From Primula veris (Eukaryota; Streptophyta; Magnoliopsida; Ericales; Primulaceae): a stretch of DNA of 64,000 bases. The stretch is taken from NCBI GenBank assembly GCA_963682055.1, contig OY821744.1, positions 8,720,835-8,784,834 on the forward strand, written 5' to 3'. Made by a program: the position numbers and the translations under genes. This document shows, piece after piece, positions 23,114 to 35,820 of the stretch (position 1 is the stretch's first letter; each line of letters starts with the position of its first letter). The notes beneath the pieces were generated by a model that was not told where the DNA came from, searched no databases, and saw nothing but the letters and a program-made list of their open reading frames with translations.

Positions 23114-24480
23114 TGTTGATGGTAGGATCAGAAAGAGGCTCGAGGAACTGGCTTTGCTTGAGCAACCTTTTATTAATAATGATAAGATGGTGGTGAAGGA
23201 TTGGGTTAAGCACACTATAGCGACTATTAGGGAGAATATAAAGGTGATGAGATTTGTGAGGTTTAATCTCGGATAAGGGTTGCAGAAGAGCCAGGATTTT
23301 GCTGCTGAAGTGGCAGCTCAGACAGCTGCCAACTCACCGCCTTTGTCGGTGAAAACTGAAGTTGCTGCTGTGGTAAAGGATAAGCCCGTCAACAACGCGT
23401 AAGTGGTAACTTATGTTTAGCTGTTCTGTTGTTACAAATTAGTCTTTTGGTAGTGCTGATTAATACGAATATTTTACTAAACCTAAACCTTTCGGAAGGA
23501 TCATCAACATCACATACGTTATAAAAACAGTGTACTTTTTGTAATTATCTAGTTTATTTTCCACTTATTATTCTTCAAATGCTAAACAAAGAATCAATTA
23601 TTTGTATTATGGACGTGGTTTATTAAGGTTTTGTAAACTCAAGTATTACGTAACTTCATTTCTACACAAAAATATGGATTGTTGATTTAGTGTAATAAAG
23701 AACGATATTGTTTCCATTTGATACATCTTAACTAACTTTGTACCCAGACGTATATCATATTTCGATTACTTTACCCAGACATAATTAATTGTGTTGTGAT
23801 GATACAAGAAAATCGTGAAAATAAAGGACCCAATTCTCCCTACTTGTTTACATATTTCTTAAGGGTGTACACAAACCAGATACCCTATGGGAAACAAAAA
23901 TATCCCATGAAGGACGATAGTATGAATAGGGATATAGTAGGACACACGAAACAGAAAGTCTATGAAGAAGTATTCTAACATTTTAATCATTCATTTAGTT
24001 GAATCTTCTTTTTGATAAGAAAAAGTTGAACAATTGAAAATCAGTCCCTCCCGGGATCCGATCCTGGTTCTACCTATGTGTATTAAACCTCTCTTATGAT
24101 GTTTATAGAAAGTACTAACATTAATCGGTACATCTAATGGATGCATCTTTGTTATATTTTTTATTGCAATTTATAAAATAAGTCTAGAACTATTCTCTTC
24201 TCACTTATGCAGGCCAAAAGTAGCTGTCTCAGTCGCATTAGTCAAACAACTTCACGATGAAACCGGAGCTGGTATGATGGACTGCAAAAAAGCTCTATCC
24301 GAGACAGGTGGCGACCTCGAAAAAGCCCAAGAATACTTCCGCAAAAAGGGCCCCTCGACAGCAGACATAAAATCCAACCGAATAGCAGCTGAAGGCAGAA
24401 TAGGCGCATATATACACGATACCCGAATAGGCGTCGTAATCGAAGTCAACTGCGAGACAGATTTTGTGAGTGTGAAAAAG
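23114..24480 (+). pseudogene. Fragment of a plastid elongation factor Ts (PETs-type) gene
   Basis: Exon at about 23114-23398 reads [36 protein letters not shown], a TAA in place of Glu after RFNLG, then SQDFAAEVAAQTAA. The donor GCGTAAGT and acceptor ATGCAG define an intron of 23399-24212. The second exon reads [36 protein letters not shown] and [20 protein letters not shown], then stops at 24480 after unrelated residues. EF-Ts recycles EF-Tu during organelle translation; this piece is the end of one EF-Ts region and start of the next, as in the tandem plastid polyprotein. Retention of the intron shows DNA-level copying, not retroposition. It has no start codon and is broken. Confidence 0.88.
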
Positions 24481-25796
24481 TAAAAATTTCTGAGGTCAAG
24501 TGGTGGTTGTAATAGTGATAGTTAACTGTTTTTTTTGCTGGGGTGAATGTAAAAACCAGCTCCATCTGAGTCTTTTGTAGAATTGTATCTCTCATTTTGT
24601 AATTCGATATTTGTTTCGCTGGAACTCAATATATGTAGCAGATAAATGTATCAGAAGCTTATATTTTTTGTCATCAATTATATGAGAACACCTATATTCA
24701 TTACTAGTTTATAGAAAGCACCTTTGTTCATTGATTATATTTTAATCGTCATTTTTATTACAATTGTTCAGATTTCTCAAAACAGTAGTTGTTTTAGATA
24801 TTGAAGTTTGAATGACAGTACAATACAATGGAAATAAAATAAGGAGAGAGAGAATCCTCTATAGTCTAAAAAAAAAAAGACAACTAAGACTAGCAAACTC
24901 AAATTTTTCATTTCGAATATTTATATGAAAATATACATTTTCGAGGCCCCAGGTATATACTAAATTTGATGATCAACATGGAAAATAAAATAAAAATATC
25001 CAACTAAAGCTAGCTAATGTTACAGACTAAACTGATAAACTAGGGCAAACATCCTTTCAAACATATAAATCGCCATTGTGCCCCTAATATAAGTCTCTTA
25101 GTTTTTGTTTCTATGTGGTACAAATCGCCAAATGTCAACAGTAATATCGACCTCTTTTTTTCTGTGAAATTTGTATAGATGAGGCACATCGTAGTGGAGC
25201 TACAGATAAGAAAATAAAGAAAACAATCGAACACCATTCTGAAATGACAGCAATAACTAGAGTTAAAAAAAACATAGATCTTGTACCAACAACAACTAAC
25301 AAATCATGTACTAGTAAATAGGAAGTGACTTTAGTAAAACCATGTTAATAAGTACCTCACACAAAACTTCGGCACTGTTGGCATTGAAATTCTGCAAAGC
25401 TGCTCTCTTTATATACTGAATAATATTGGTAAAGTGTTGGGTCACTTGATAAAAAAATCTAAAATTTTGCAACATCAAACATCAATTTACAGTTATAAGA
25501 CTAGCGCATTCTTTTAAGATAAATAATTTTCCCCACATAAACTAATTTTGATGCACAGACAAGGGAATTTTAATTTCCGCAAGCTAACTTTAAATGCATA
25601 GCAAATTATCATTTGCAGGTCTGCGTAATCATGATATTCGGAAGGAACTATTTATTCGGATATTCCTTACTTTTATATACTTTCTTAACTAAACTACAGG
25701 ATCGGAGTAAAATTCAATATTGGGAAGAGAAAAAATAGAATTGAGTCCTGTAGAAATTTTTGCCAAAACGATGTAATGTACAAGTAAAAAAAGTAC
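24481..25796. other. No gene recognised
   Basis: AT-rich sequence inside the inverted A/B repeat pair. A GA-rich tract lies near 24841. Possible splice-like signals near 25375-25440 on the minus strand bound an open stretch (IKRAALQNFNANSAEVLCE) that I could not assign. Confidence 0.4.
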
Positions 25797-25857
25797 CTCT
25801 CAAAGAGCTTAAATCTTCCATCAACTATAGCTGGCACTCGCCTCAAAGGGTTAATTT
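25797..25857 (-). pseudogene. Captured exon of a theta-class glutathione transferase
   Basis: Between a TTTCAG acceptor and a GGTACT donor on the minus strand, 61 bases read INPLRRVPAIVDGRFKLFE, the conserved glutathione-site segment of theta GSTs (cis-Pro in the VPAIVDG motif). No neighbouring GST exons were recognised. A single exon on the opposite strand to the EF-Ts fragment points to independent capture. Confidence 0.7.
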
Positions 25858-26410
25858 CTGAAATGTAAAACGATGGAAAAGATTAAAACATAGGGGTTTC
25901 AGACCACGTCCACTTTCAACATATTTTTAAACAACGTATAATAGTAACTTATGTAATGTGAAAACAGTAATGGTATGCAAAATACAAGTTAGACTAATTT
26001 GGACATCGCTGGAATTTTTATCTTTCATGTTCAATGTTCGTTTTGTTATAACTTTTAGAAGTAATTGATAGTGAAAATAAAACGTTCAAAGCACTTGGTC
26101 AAAAGTTGTTGCCAGACATAACAAAACCTTGATGTGTGTTAACATATTAGTTACATTTTTGGACAAGTAATCAGAACATAGAAAAGAGAACCAACATCAG
26201 TACATCACCAAACTTTAAAACTTGGTTTAGACAAATGGATTGCAATTCTTAAGCAAAAATGTAACTATAAGTCTCCAATAAGTTTAAAAATGCAACGAAA
26301 CAACCCCAATCCCATATAACCTGTCACTATGATATCATCACGTATATACAAAATTTTATACCATGTGAGAGTGTTTAACAACACTCATAATTGAAAATTT
26401 TGACATCCAT
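25858..26410. other. No gene recognised
   Basis: AT-rich; nothing supported beyond flanking the captured exon. Confidence 0.4.
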
Positions 26411-26414
26411 TTTG

Positions 26415-27215
26415 GGCAGTGTATACTATTAAGCTAATTTTTACACAGCTATTACGCTGCTTTTTAAAACAGCTTGTAATATGTTTTTTTAAACACCTTA
26501 AAAGCTGCTTAAAAAACAGTTTTAAAAATCTTAAAAAACAGCATAAAAGCTGTGTAAAAAATAGCTTAATGACAACCAAACAATTAATAATAAATATCTA
26601 AATAAACAAATTTGAATAAAAACCCTATTTTTTATAAAACGGGAAAAATATCAACAAGCCTAATTTTTTTAAATTAATATATAACTAATATTTATGAAAA
26701 CAAATTAATTAAAAAAAACTAATTTTATAAAACACATAATTTTCAAAACGGGTAAATATTAATAAACCCTAACAATTTTTATTTTTCCCAATCAAAACAA
26801 CTACACATTTAATGATAACCAAACAATTAGTAATAAATATCTAAATAAACAAATTTGAATAAAAACCCTATTTTTTTATAAAACGGGAAAAATATCAACA
26901 ACCCTAATTTTCTTTAATTAATATAAACAAACAACAAGCAATTATAATCACTGAGTGAATAATCAATTAATCAATTGACATATTTTATTTCTTTTTCCCT
27001 ATTTTACAAATTGAAACTACATCAAATAAATAATAAACTAGGAATAAAGAAATAGCTTGAATTAGGGTATCTAATTCGGTGAATTAAAGATAAACGTGGC
27101 TTAATCGGACGAAACTTGATGGTTATGGTTTTTATTTTGGTTGATCAGTGAATCACTGTAATCTACGGTTTGGATAAGTTTTCAGAAATTACACAATCAG
27201 TCCCCCTGCGTCAAA
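26415..27215 (-). repeat. Long repeat, copy B
   Basis: Reverse complement of copy A: CAGCTTGTAATATG and AAAAGCTGCTTAAAAAACAG blocks, ACAAATTTGAATAAAAACCC (twice), AATTGACATATTTTATTTC, AATTAGGGTATCTAATTCGG, then ATCTACGGTTTGG and CACAATCAGTCC at the outer edge. Confidence 0.7.
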
Positions 27216-28160
27216 ATTACACAGTCAGTCACTGCGTCAAAAATTATACAATCAGTCCATGAAAAACAGAATTTTACTTTTTCTCTCTCTCTCTTTCTAT
27301 CAAAAACTCAAATTTATCATCAAAAAAAACTCAAATCAATCAAACACAATAACCATCAACTTTCTTAACAAAAAAGCCCAAATCATCAATCAAATTTCTC
27401 TCGAATTCAATGTATTTCTTTATTCTCTAATTTATTATTTATTTTATGTAATTTCAATTTTTAAAATAGGAAAAAATATATAAAATATGCCAATTGATTA
27501 TTCACTTAGCTATATATAATTGTTTGTTGTTTGTTTATATTAATTATAGAAATTATAATTGTTGATATTTGTCCCATTTTAAAAAAAAAATTAGGGTTTT
27601 TATTCAAATTTGTTTATTTAGATATTTATTACTAATGGTTTGGTTATGATGTTACATGTTTATGTTTTTTATTTGTTTTGATTGAGAAAAATAAAAATAG
27701 TTACGCTTTATTAATATTTACCCATTTTGAAAATTAGGAGTTTTATAAAATTAGGTTTTTTAATTAGTTTGTTTGCCCAAATCACCAATAAAAATTGGGG
27801 TTGTTGATATTTTTCCCGTTTTATAAAAAAATAGAGTTTTTATTAAAATTTGTTTACTTAGATAATTATAATAATTGTTTTGTTAACATTAAATGTGTAT
27901 GTTTCTTATCTTGTTTTTATTGTTAAAAATAAAAATAGTTTGGTGAGAGTACGTTTGGTGAGACACCTAATATTATATACTGCGATAATTGATTGTTTAA
28001 AAACAACTATTAAGCAAGCTTTTAAGATATTTACAGTATAACTTTAAAGCTTAAAAACTGTTTTTAAGCCAGATTGTAAGATGTTTTTTCAAGTTGTTTA
28101 TAGTACAACTTTTAAGATGGGTTTAAAACAGCTTGTAAAAACAACTTTAGAATATCGAGC
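27216..28160 (+). repeat. Long repeat, copy C
   Basis: Direct copy of A, head to head with B: CAGTCAGTCACTGCG outer motif, TGCCAATTGATTATTCACTT, TCAAATTTGTTTATTTAGAT, and the inner AGCTTTTAAGATATT and AACAGCTTGTAA stretches. It leads into the PMD pseudogene, suggesting the repeat is the terminal region of a PMD-carrying transposon family. Confidence 0.65.
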
Positions 28161-28267
28161 ATGATTTGTTGGCCTAATTACTCTCTAGATGGATATATTT
28201 TATCAACTATATTTTATAGGATAACATTTTTGACAAATTGTTTAATTTTATAGAATTTTTAATACAG

Positions 28268-29881
28268 GTTCATCATGGCAAGCCATGTCCACAGATTAAA
28301 GACAGAATGGGCATTTTACGGCAGACCGGTCATATTTCAAATCAGACTTGGGATGCTGGAAGAGAAGCGGGGAGATGAGATGCCCATAAGATTAGGATTT
28401 ATAATTATAGTTGGCAGATACCGACGCCTAACAGAGTAGTTGAAAATATGATTAGGGACGGTTTTTACGGTATTCACACTATAGATAATTATACCGTAGA
28501 CCGAGGCTTGCTTACAGCCTTAGTTGATAGGTGGCGTGATGAGACCCACTCGTTCCATTTTGTCGGTGGAGAGTTGGAGATATCGTTACAGGATCTAGAG
28601 ATTATGCTTGGTCTCATGATGGATGGTCTTGTTGTTACCCGATCGGAGAGGAATGATACCAAGGCGAGCAAGTTGAATATGATAGAGAGTTTGTTGGGTG
28701 TTAGACCTGCTGACAATCAAGTCGATACAAACTGTTTGACAGTTAGACTTGATTGGATGTTACATACGTTTGGTGAATTACCCCCCAACCCTAGTGAGGA
28801 GCGTTTGCTATATCAGTCCAGGGCTGCCATGTTATTATTATTTGGTGCACATGTGTTTTCAGATAAGAGCAATGATCAGATTCCACTAGGGCCTCTGTCA
28901 TTTCTAGAGGATTTTGACACATGTGCAGAGTATAGTTGGGGATCAACTATTCTGGCCTGGTTAGAGGCTAATTTATGCAAGTTGGTGCGTGGTAAAACTA
29001 TCGGAGTAAGCGGGGCGGTGATGTTTCTTAATATGTGGACGATGAACAGACTACTGCCGGTTAGACCATGTGAAGGGTTGCCTGCTGATATCGAGCCACC
29101 TGAGCGATTGCCTAGGTTCTCCATCGGTTACAGGTATGATATTATTTAAAAAATTTATTCGATTTGTGTTTTTTTTTTTGTCATCTATCATTTACTTAAC
29201 TTATTTATATTTATTGTTTATCAGGTTTTGTTTGTATATTACAGATGGAAGATTTGGAGGATTACTAATCTTAAGCCATATGTCTACGGACATAATGTGG
29301 TCCACATACGGGACCAGTTTGACCATATGTCGCATGAACATGTAAATTTTTACTTTCTTATTTCTTACATGTAACTTACGTATTATATGATTGCATTGGT
29401 CTTATGTTTACATATTCTAATAATAATTTTGCGGATTACAGATAGTCTGACAACCTTACGGGAACCTCGATGACTATTCAGAATACTGCACGCGGGGCCG
29501 TGATATGTGGTATTGTTCTGTTCCTCTCATTTATAATGAGAAGATTGAGTTCCACCCCGCGGACAGGTTCATTAGACAGTTCGGTTTTGTTCAGCTTGTC
29601 CCTTCATATATTTGGAAATCCAAACAGGGTCACGGCAAGGATAGAAGATATGGGACTAAACCTGATCAAAAACACGATTGGCCTGCACTTTTTGAAGAGT
29701 TTATAACCGTGTGGAATGACTGCCACAACCGTCTTATTAACGGCGAATTTGGCACGGCGACGTCACCGGATTACATGGGATGGTATAGAGAGAGGACCCG
29801 CATCTTTATAAACCCACCTGAACTTGGACTGCCATCTCACGGTTTCCGCGAGCATACGGGTGTGCTCAATAAAATGGTAAC
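28268..29881 (+). pseudogene. Plant mobile domain (PMD, MAIN-like) pseudogene
   Basis: Recognised from LLTALVDRWRDETHSFHF, the GELEISLQDLEIMLGL segment, WTMNRLLPVRPCEG and IRDQFDHMSHEH followed by QPYGNLDDYSEYC and PADRFIRQFG. Exons can be read as about 28268-29133, 29245-29341 and 29445-29875, joined at consistent GT-AG sites (TTACAG/GTATGA, ATTACAG, GATTACAG). Two in-frame TGA codons break it, one near 28376 and one at the conserved Trp before QPY (about 29451). Both could be single G-to-A changes. PMD proteins occur as host silencing factors and inside transposons; the flanking repeat C suggests a transposon origin. Confidence 0.8.
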
Positions 29882-30129
29882 AATTAGTTAAAGTTCATTA
29901 ATATTTGTTTGTTATTTTTTTGTTTGTATATCTCAATACTAATAAATCGAGTTTTTTTTTTCTTCAGAAAACGATGTTACGCCGCAGTAAATGTTTAAAA
30001 AAAAGTTTAGGGATTAGATTCATGCTTCTTGAAAATTTAGTTTGACTTTAAAACGGAATTATTAAATTATTTTTTGAATTTTAAACTACTATTTATTTAA
30101 ATTTCAAATTAATTTTTTTTTATAAAAAT

Positions 30130-30480
30130 AGGTGAAACTACTATAAGTCTCCTGTCTCCTTCCCGCGCCTAAAATGTACACTTATTACAAATGGAGACGA
30201 AGAGCGGTGACTGGGGGTCGAGGAAATCTAAGTGCAGACTATCGGAGCCGATGGTATCTCGTAATTCAGAAAATTATAAATTTTTTCAAAATCTGATCAT
30301 TTATTTTTATTAAATACGTTAAAAACGATTATTTTACCCCACTTATTTTTTTGTATTTCATTTAATTTAGTAGTTATTGTGAATTTTGACACCCACCATT
30401 AATGATTCCTGATTTCGTCTTTGCGGCTGCGCTGCTGATATATTAAACATTCATCATTCGTCGTTGCGCCTCTACTAGCA
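30130..30480. other. No gene recognised
   Basis: AT-rich spacer after the PMD pseudogene, with a GC-richer patch at 30145-30260. No coding call. Confidence 0.4.
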
Positions 30481-30497
30481 CCATTCTGTAACAAGCT

Positions 30498-30960
30498 CAT
30501 AGATATAACTCAAAGTAGAAAACCGGTTAAATAAGCGAAAATGTATATAAAGTTATATACAACACACAACCGATGTGGAATAATGCAGTTTACACTACAC
30601 TAAACTTAGAATCATTACATTTCACTACGCTCCGCACTCTGCGACTACGCATGCAGGTTTCGTACTGATTTCCAGTATCGGTCGAACACTGCAATCCCGA
30701 CGTCACCCCTTCTGCGACCCGTGGACAGCCTTTGTACTAGCAGATTAGAACCGGTCAAACACTGCAATCCCGGCTTCTTCCTTTTGACGCACTGCGTGTC
30801 ACATGCATTGGATTGTGGTGTCGGCTCGTATAGCAAATATAACAACCTCGTAGGTAGAACTCACCCTAGAAAACCGATTAATTAAATGAGTGTTTCTATA
30901 GAGTTAAATACAAAATAAAAATAATTACACTACCGATATGAAATAATCATTACATCTTCC
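30498..30960. repeat. Two diverged direct copies of about 110 bp
   Basis: AACTCAAAGTAGAAAACCGG at about 30507 and AACTCACCCTAGAAAACCGA at about 30858 both continue through TTAAAT, a CTATA or ATATAAAGTTA segment and CCGATGTGGAATAAT or CCGATATGAAATAATC. Spacing is about 350 bp. The reverse complement has the CCACATCGGT motif common in plant transposon-derived repeats; family not assigned. Confidence 0.5.
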
Positions 30961-30969
30961 CCCGACTGA

Positions 30970-32165
30970 GTTAAACATGCTACTGGCATAATGAGCGTTC
31001 TTCCCCCGACTACCTTAAACATGTTACAAGTATAGTTTTATATTATATATATTATACTTATTTATTTGTTTTTGCTACATGTGATAAACTATTAAATTTT
31101 CCTGAACAATACTAAGCAAAAGAAAGAAAGCTGTTACATATATATTTCATTAGGTTGGTTTTCGTCATGATTGAATCTATGATAATACCATCACTATTAT
31201 GGTCGTTATTTACACAATAATTAGATCGGTTGATTAAACTAGTTTTAGTAACTAGTATGACATTCAAGTGGTGAAATCTAGATATAATGACACTGGAGTG
31301 CTTATAAAGCGCACAATTATTTTGAGTTCATATATTGCTAATGTTTCGCGATATCATCTTCTCTAAAAGTTAAAGTGAAAATATAAATGTTGATGTTTTT
31401 AGCAATTTTATGCTAATAGAAAGAAAGCTGCAAACATTTATAAGCCGGATTAGCTCGACCTCAACCCTCATATACCTAACATAGTTATAGAATTTATGGG
31501 AAAATGCGATGTTACTTTCATACTTTGGTGATGATTTAAAAAACTGCATGAACCTAAAAAAAACTCATCAGCCTATGAGTAGTCTAATGAATGTTACTGG
31601 AGAAAAGATACCTGCTAAAAGATCGAATGAATCAAAAGGAATATACCTTTTCGCTTTCTATTCTTTGGATACCCTCATCTGACTAAAAGTTCAGATATAT
31701 ATTGGTGTATGGAAAACTGTCTTGAGCCATGACCAGAACCAGAAAACAGCACATGACTTGCATCATTGCGATAAATAGTATTCATAACAAACATGAACAC
31801 CGGATATATCCTAAATGGCTTTACTAAAGTTAACTTGCAAGATTGCTAACAAAACAGTAATATTCCAAAACTCCAGTCATCAAAATATAAAGAAGTTCGA
31901 GCATAGTGTACATCGCCTTCATTGATGTCGCGTGACTCGAGTTCATACAAAACTAAGTTCACACGTTATTTTCGATACATAATAGAAGTGTACATTTGCC
32001 TCTATTTTTTCATTTCCGGTGGCTTATTTCCTCCATCAGTAGTCACTAGTTAGTGTTGCAGGGACAAAAATTCTTTATTTTGGTATTCATCATGGCTTAT
32101 TTACCTGAACAAAGAGCCGTGAAAAATGTGAATTATAATTAAAAAATTCGAAATTATGTTTAATC
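30970..32165. other. No gene recognised
   Basis: AT-rich intergenic sequence without a supported gene. Confidence 0.45.
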
Positions 32166-32437
32166 CTGTAATCTCCATAAAAAGTCCAAAAGGCAAATGA
32201 TAGGAAACACACAAGCAGACTTAAATTACCAACACAGTTTGATGTTTTAGCAGCTAATCAAGATATAGACATTTAATATGCATGCCGTATTTCCAATGTA
32301 AAATAGTTCGTTTAATTGTCACCGACTAACCATGTCAATTGTCCAACAAACTAAACAAAAGTACAAAAAGTTATTATCTAGCAAAGATCAAAGCATAACT
32401 TTTGAGTTATGGAATAAGTACAATCAATTTAATTAAC

Positions 32438-35360
32438 TTACATGTGGTTCCTTCTTCTTCTCGGCCTACCATTTTGGGGCCCATCAATTCCTAGAAACCA
32501 TCTTGGCCATCCGACAAAGAACACGAGAGATCCTAATATTAATCCGAATGGAACTCCGCATCCATAACCAAACACAACAATTTTCCAGGTAAACCTGCTA
32601 GAAAAAAATTGACTGGTCTTCCTCTTGCTTTATCACTTTTGGTGAGTGTGGTTTGTTATTATCTCCACATAAGTTTGACAATGGGAGTCCGCATAATCCT
32701 GGATTCTCAATATACAAATTATTTTCAAATGTATTGAACTGTTTTCCTTGAGGTATGCGTCCAACTAAATGGTTATATGAAACGTTTAAGTTTGCAAGGT
32801 TTGGTAAACTTGTGAGTTGAATAGGTATCGTCCCTGTAAGTATATTGGAAGAGAGTTCTAGTATCTGAAGGTTAAAAATATTTCCTAAAGAAGCTGTGAT
32901 AGGACCTGTGAGGTTGTTATGCGATAAATTTAACAATCGAAGTGAATTGAGCTCTTGAAGGGCCTCTGAATCTGACCTTCAAAGTTATTGGCATATAAGT
33001 CGATTGTTGCGAGTGTTGTGAGGATACGCTCGATTTCAACCTCGAAGCCATTCCACACTACTGCAATAGAGTTTTGATAATAGGAATCCTCACCTTCCAT
33101 GTATGTTGGTCCTTTTTCAGTTTCTTTTAAATTTTTCATGGCTGTGAAATCTTGAAAATATCTTGATGGCAGAAGACCAGTGAATTTGTTATCAGAGAGA
33201 TCAAATATTCGAAGCTTAGGGTAATGACTTTTGGTTTTCGATGTTCCTACATGACCTTGAAGTTTGTTGGACTTTAGAACAAGTACTTGTAGCTCTGAAA
33301 ATGTCTCTAACCAATGTGGGAATGGCCCATTGAGTTTGTTTTTTCCAAGGTCTAGCAATTCCAGTTTTTTACATTTGCTCAAAGATTCCGGTATCGGTCC
33401 TTCAAACTGATTGTCATTCAAGTTCAGTGTTGTCAACACATATTCAGATATTGGCAGAATGGTGCCACTAAATCTATTCTTTTGTAAATCCAACACTTCG
33501 AGAATATTATTTTTAACCAAACATTGTGGGATTTCTCCACCAAAATCATTATAAAATACATTATACTTAAGAAGGTATGTTGTATTGCAAATTGATGAAG
33601 GAATATCTCCGGATAAGTGATTATGTGAAGTGAGAAGCGTAGAGAGATACACGGGTAGGACTGGGAGTAATCCTGAAAATTGATTATGTGATATAATGAA
33701 GTAATTAAGAGACACGGGTAGGACCGGGACTGATCCTTGAAAAAAGTTGTGAGAGAGATCAAGGCGATACAGGTGTTCAAATTTTGAGAATAAGAGCGGT
33801 TCGACAGTACCGTTCAACTTATTCGATGATAGAGAAAGACCATACAGGTTCACAAGGTTTACAATGGAATGAGGAATGGAACCTTGGAGGCAATTGTTTT
33901 TTAGATAAACGTACATTAATGGTGATTCGTTTGGAAAGTCGGAAATCGGGCCGGTAAATTGATTATAACTCATATCCAACCAGTACAAAGAGGGAATAGT
34001 AAACAACGAAGGTGGTAATGTTCCATTGAGGTGGTTTTTAGAGAGATATAAATAATAAAGTTTTTTCAGATTTGAGATTGTGATTGGCACCTTAGAATGG
34101 AAATTGTTGTCTGAAAAGTCGAGGTGAGTAAGCTCTGTTAGATTCCCAATTGATTTTGGAATAGACCCAGACAAATTGCAATTATTAAGCTGTAGACTAG
34201 TTAATGACTCCAGGCTTCCTATTGAATCTGGTAGTTTCCCTGCCAAATTCGTATAAGAGAGAGATAAACATCTTAAAGATTTTAGATTCCAAAAAGAATC
34301 TGGTAGTTCCACTGCCAAACTCGTTTGAGAGAGATCTAAATATTTTAAAGATGTTAGATTCCAAAAAGAGTCTGGTAGTTCCCCTGCCAAACTCGTTTGA
34401 GAGAGATCTAAATATCTTAAAGATTTTAGCTTCCCAAAAGAATCTGATAGTTCACCTGCCAAACTCGTTTGAGAGAGATCTAAATATCTTAAAGATTTTA
34501 GATTTCCTATCGAGCCAGGTAGTCCTCTTTGTCCAAATAATTCATTATCTCCCATATCTAAAATCTGAAGGGAACTTGTGTTTGTGGAATTTATTTCTGG
34601 AATATCGCCTGTAAGATTATTAAATCCCAACTTCATCTCTCGCAAATTTGGAAGCATGAAATCTGACCGGGCAAGATCCCATGCAAATCAGTTACCTCAA
34701 GATTGATTATTTCCAAAGAGGACAGGTTCATCAATGAATTGGGATACTTGAAGAAATTACCACACTTTCAAAAACAAGTTATTTCAAGCGGGTTAGGTTT
34801 TTCAATAACGAATCAAAATCATTTGCTTTAACACTTAAGTCGAAGTTGTACGAGACATCAATGGAAACCAGTTTGGACAGAAACGAAAGTTCTTTTGGGA
34901 TCGAACCAACGAATGATGAATGAGAGAGGTTGAGGTGAGTGAGCTTCGTAAAGCGTCCAAATGCAGGTGAAATGTGAGAGTGACGAAAGTTATTGTAAGC
35001 GAGGTTGAGATGCTGAAGATGGGTGAGATGGAATATGCCATCGCCGATAGTGGAATTGATGGTGCCGTTGAGCTGACTACAACTAAGGTCAAGCTCGATC
35101 ACATGACCCGTCTCTTCATCACAAGTCACCCCGTCCCACACACAGCAATTGCTATTATTACCGCTCTTGTTATTCCTAGATATAGTCTTCGGATACGCAT
35201 GCGCGCCGCAGAACGAAGATGCCTCCACGTCTATAGTTAGCGTATTCTTAAACTGTAACAATGCATATATCTGGTCATGACGACACAATTGGTGTGTAGC
35301 ATGCCTACGTGGAAAAGTATAGAAAATAAATAAAAGGGATAGCCATATCAAATGCCTCAT
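32438..35360 (-). pseudogene. LRR receptor-like protein, nearly full length but broken
   Basis: Reads from MRHLIWLSLLFIFYTF (signal peptide) through the LRRNT cap (LCRHDQIYALLQFKN, NCCVWDGVTCDEETGH), about 28 LRRs including the FPHWLETFSELQVLVL block and the NSIAVVWNGFEVEIERI island, terminal LRRs, NNKPHSPKV, a membrane helix (FGYGCGVPFGLILG) and the basic tail ending in NHM with TAA at 32438. Intact length would be near 970 residues, normal for a Cf-type RLP. Lesions: TAA at 34776-34778 replacing Glu after LTRLK, a one-base deletion near 34665, one near 32975, and an extra T in a run near 32602. No kinase. Such receptors sit in the plasma membrane and sense apoplastic ligands; this copy is non-functional as sequenced. 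Confidence 0.87.
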
Positions 35361-35480
35361 ATTTATTTATTTTTATTTTTATCTTTTGAGAGAGTACGAT
35401 GGTAATGGTGAGAAATGGCATTATATATACCATTCTTATGTCACCTGTACCACACGTAATCGTATAAATATGATACCGGG
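35361..35480 (-). promoter_or_regulatory. Upstream region of the RLP pseudogene
   Basis: Conserved with the displaced copy at 11190-11345 and with 13545-13610 (GAGAAATGGCATTAT then CCATTC). Conservation over three copies suggests the core promoter and leader lie here. On the minus strand CATTATATATACC-like sequence is TATA-rich. Confidence 0.45.
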
Positions 35481-35820
35481 CAAATAAAGTTAACATTTTT
35501 AAAAAATTCGTAAAAATAGTGGAATGAATATCGTAAATTAACAACCGCAATATAATATTTTATTATTATAACAATATAAAAATACATATATGATAATTTT
35601 TTTGGGAGATGAATTGAGATGTGTGGAAAATGACATATTTGTTTACTTATTTATTTATTTATTTGAATTGCATTAATATATTTAAGTAATTAATAAATTG
35701 GAATATGAGTATTTATGGAAAAAATAGGCAAAATTTGACAGACTTAAGTTTTATTTTGTTCACTTATATTAATAGTATGATACACGTCTTCCTGGCTTAA
35801 CATTATTGAACATTTAAATA

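Noticed and set aside
22725..23215. Minus-strand frames of 100 and 63 codons
   Set aside because: They cross the end of the solo LTR and antisense of the EF-Ts fragment.
24274..24483. Functional EF-Ts gene
   Set aside because: No start, an in-frame stop in the first exon and truncation after the second.
34204..34614. 136-codon plus-strand frame
   Set aside because: Antisense shadow of the repeated LRR units.
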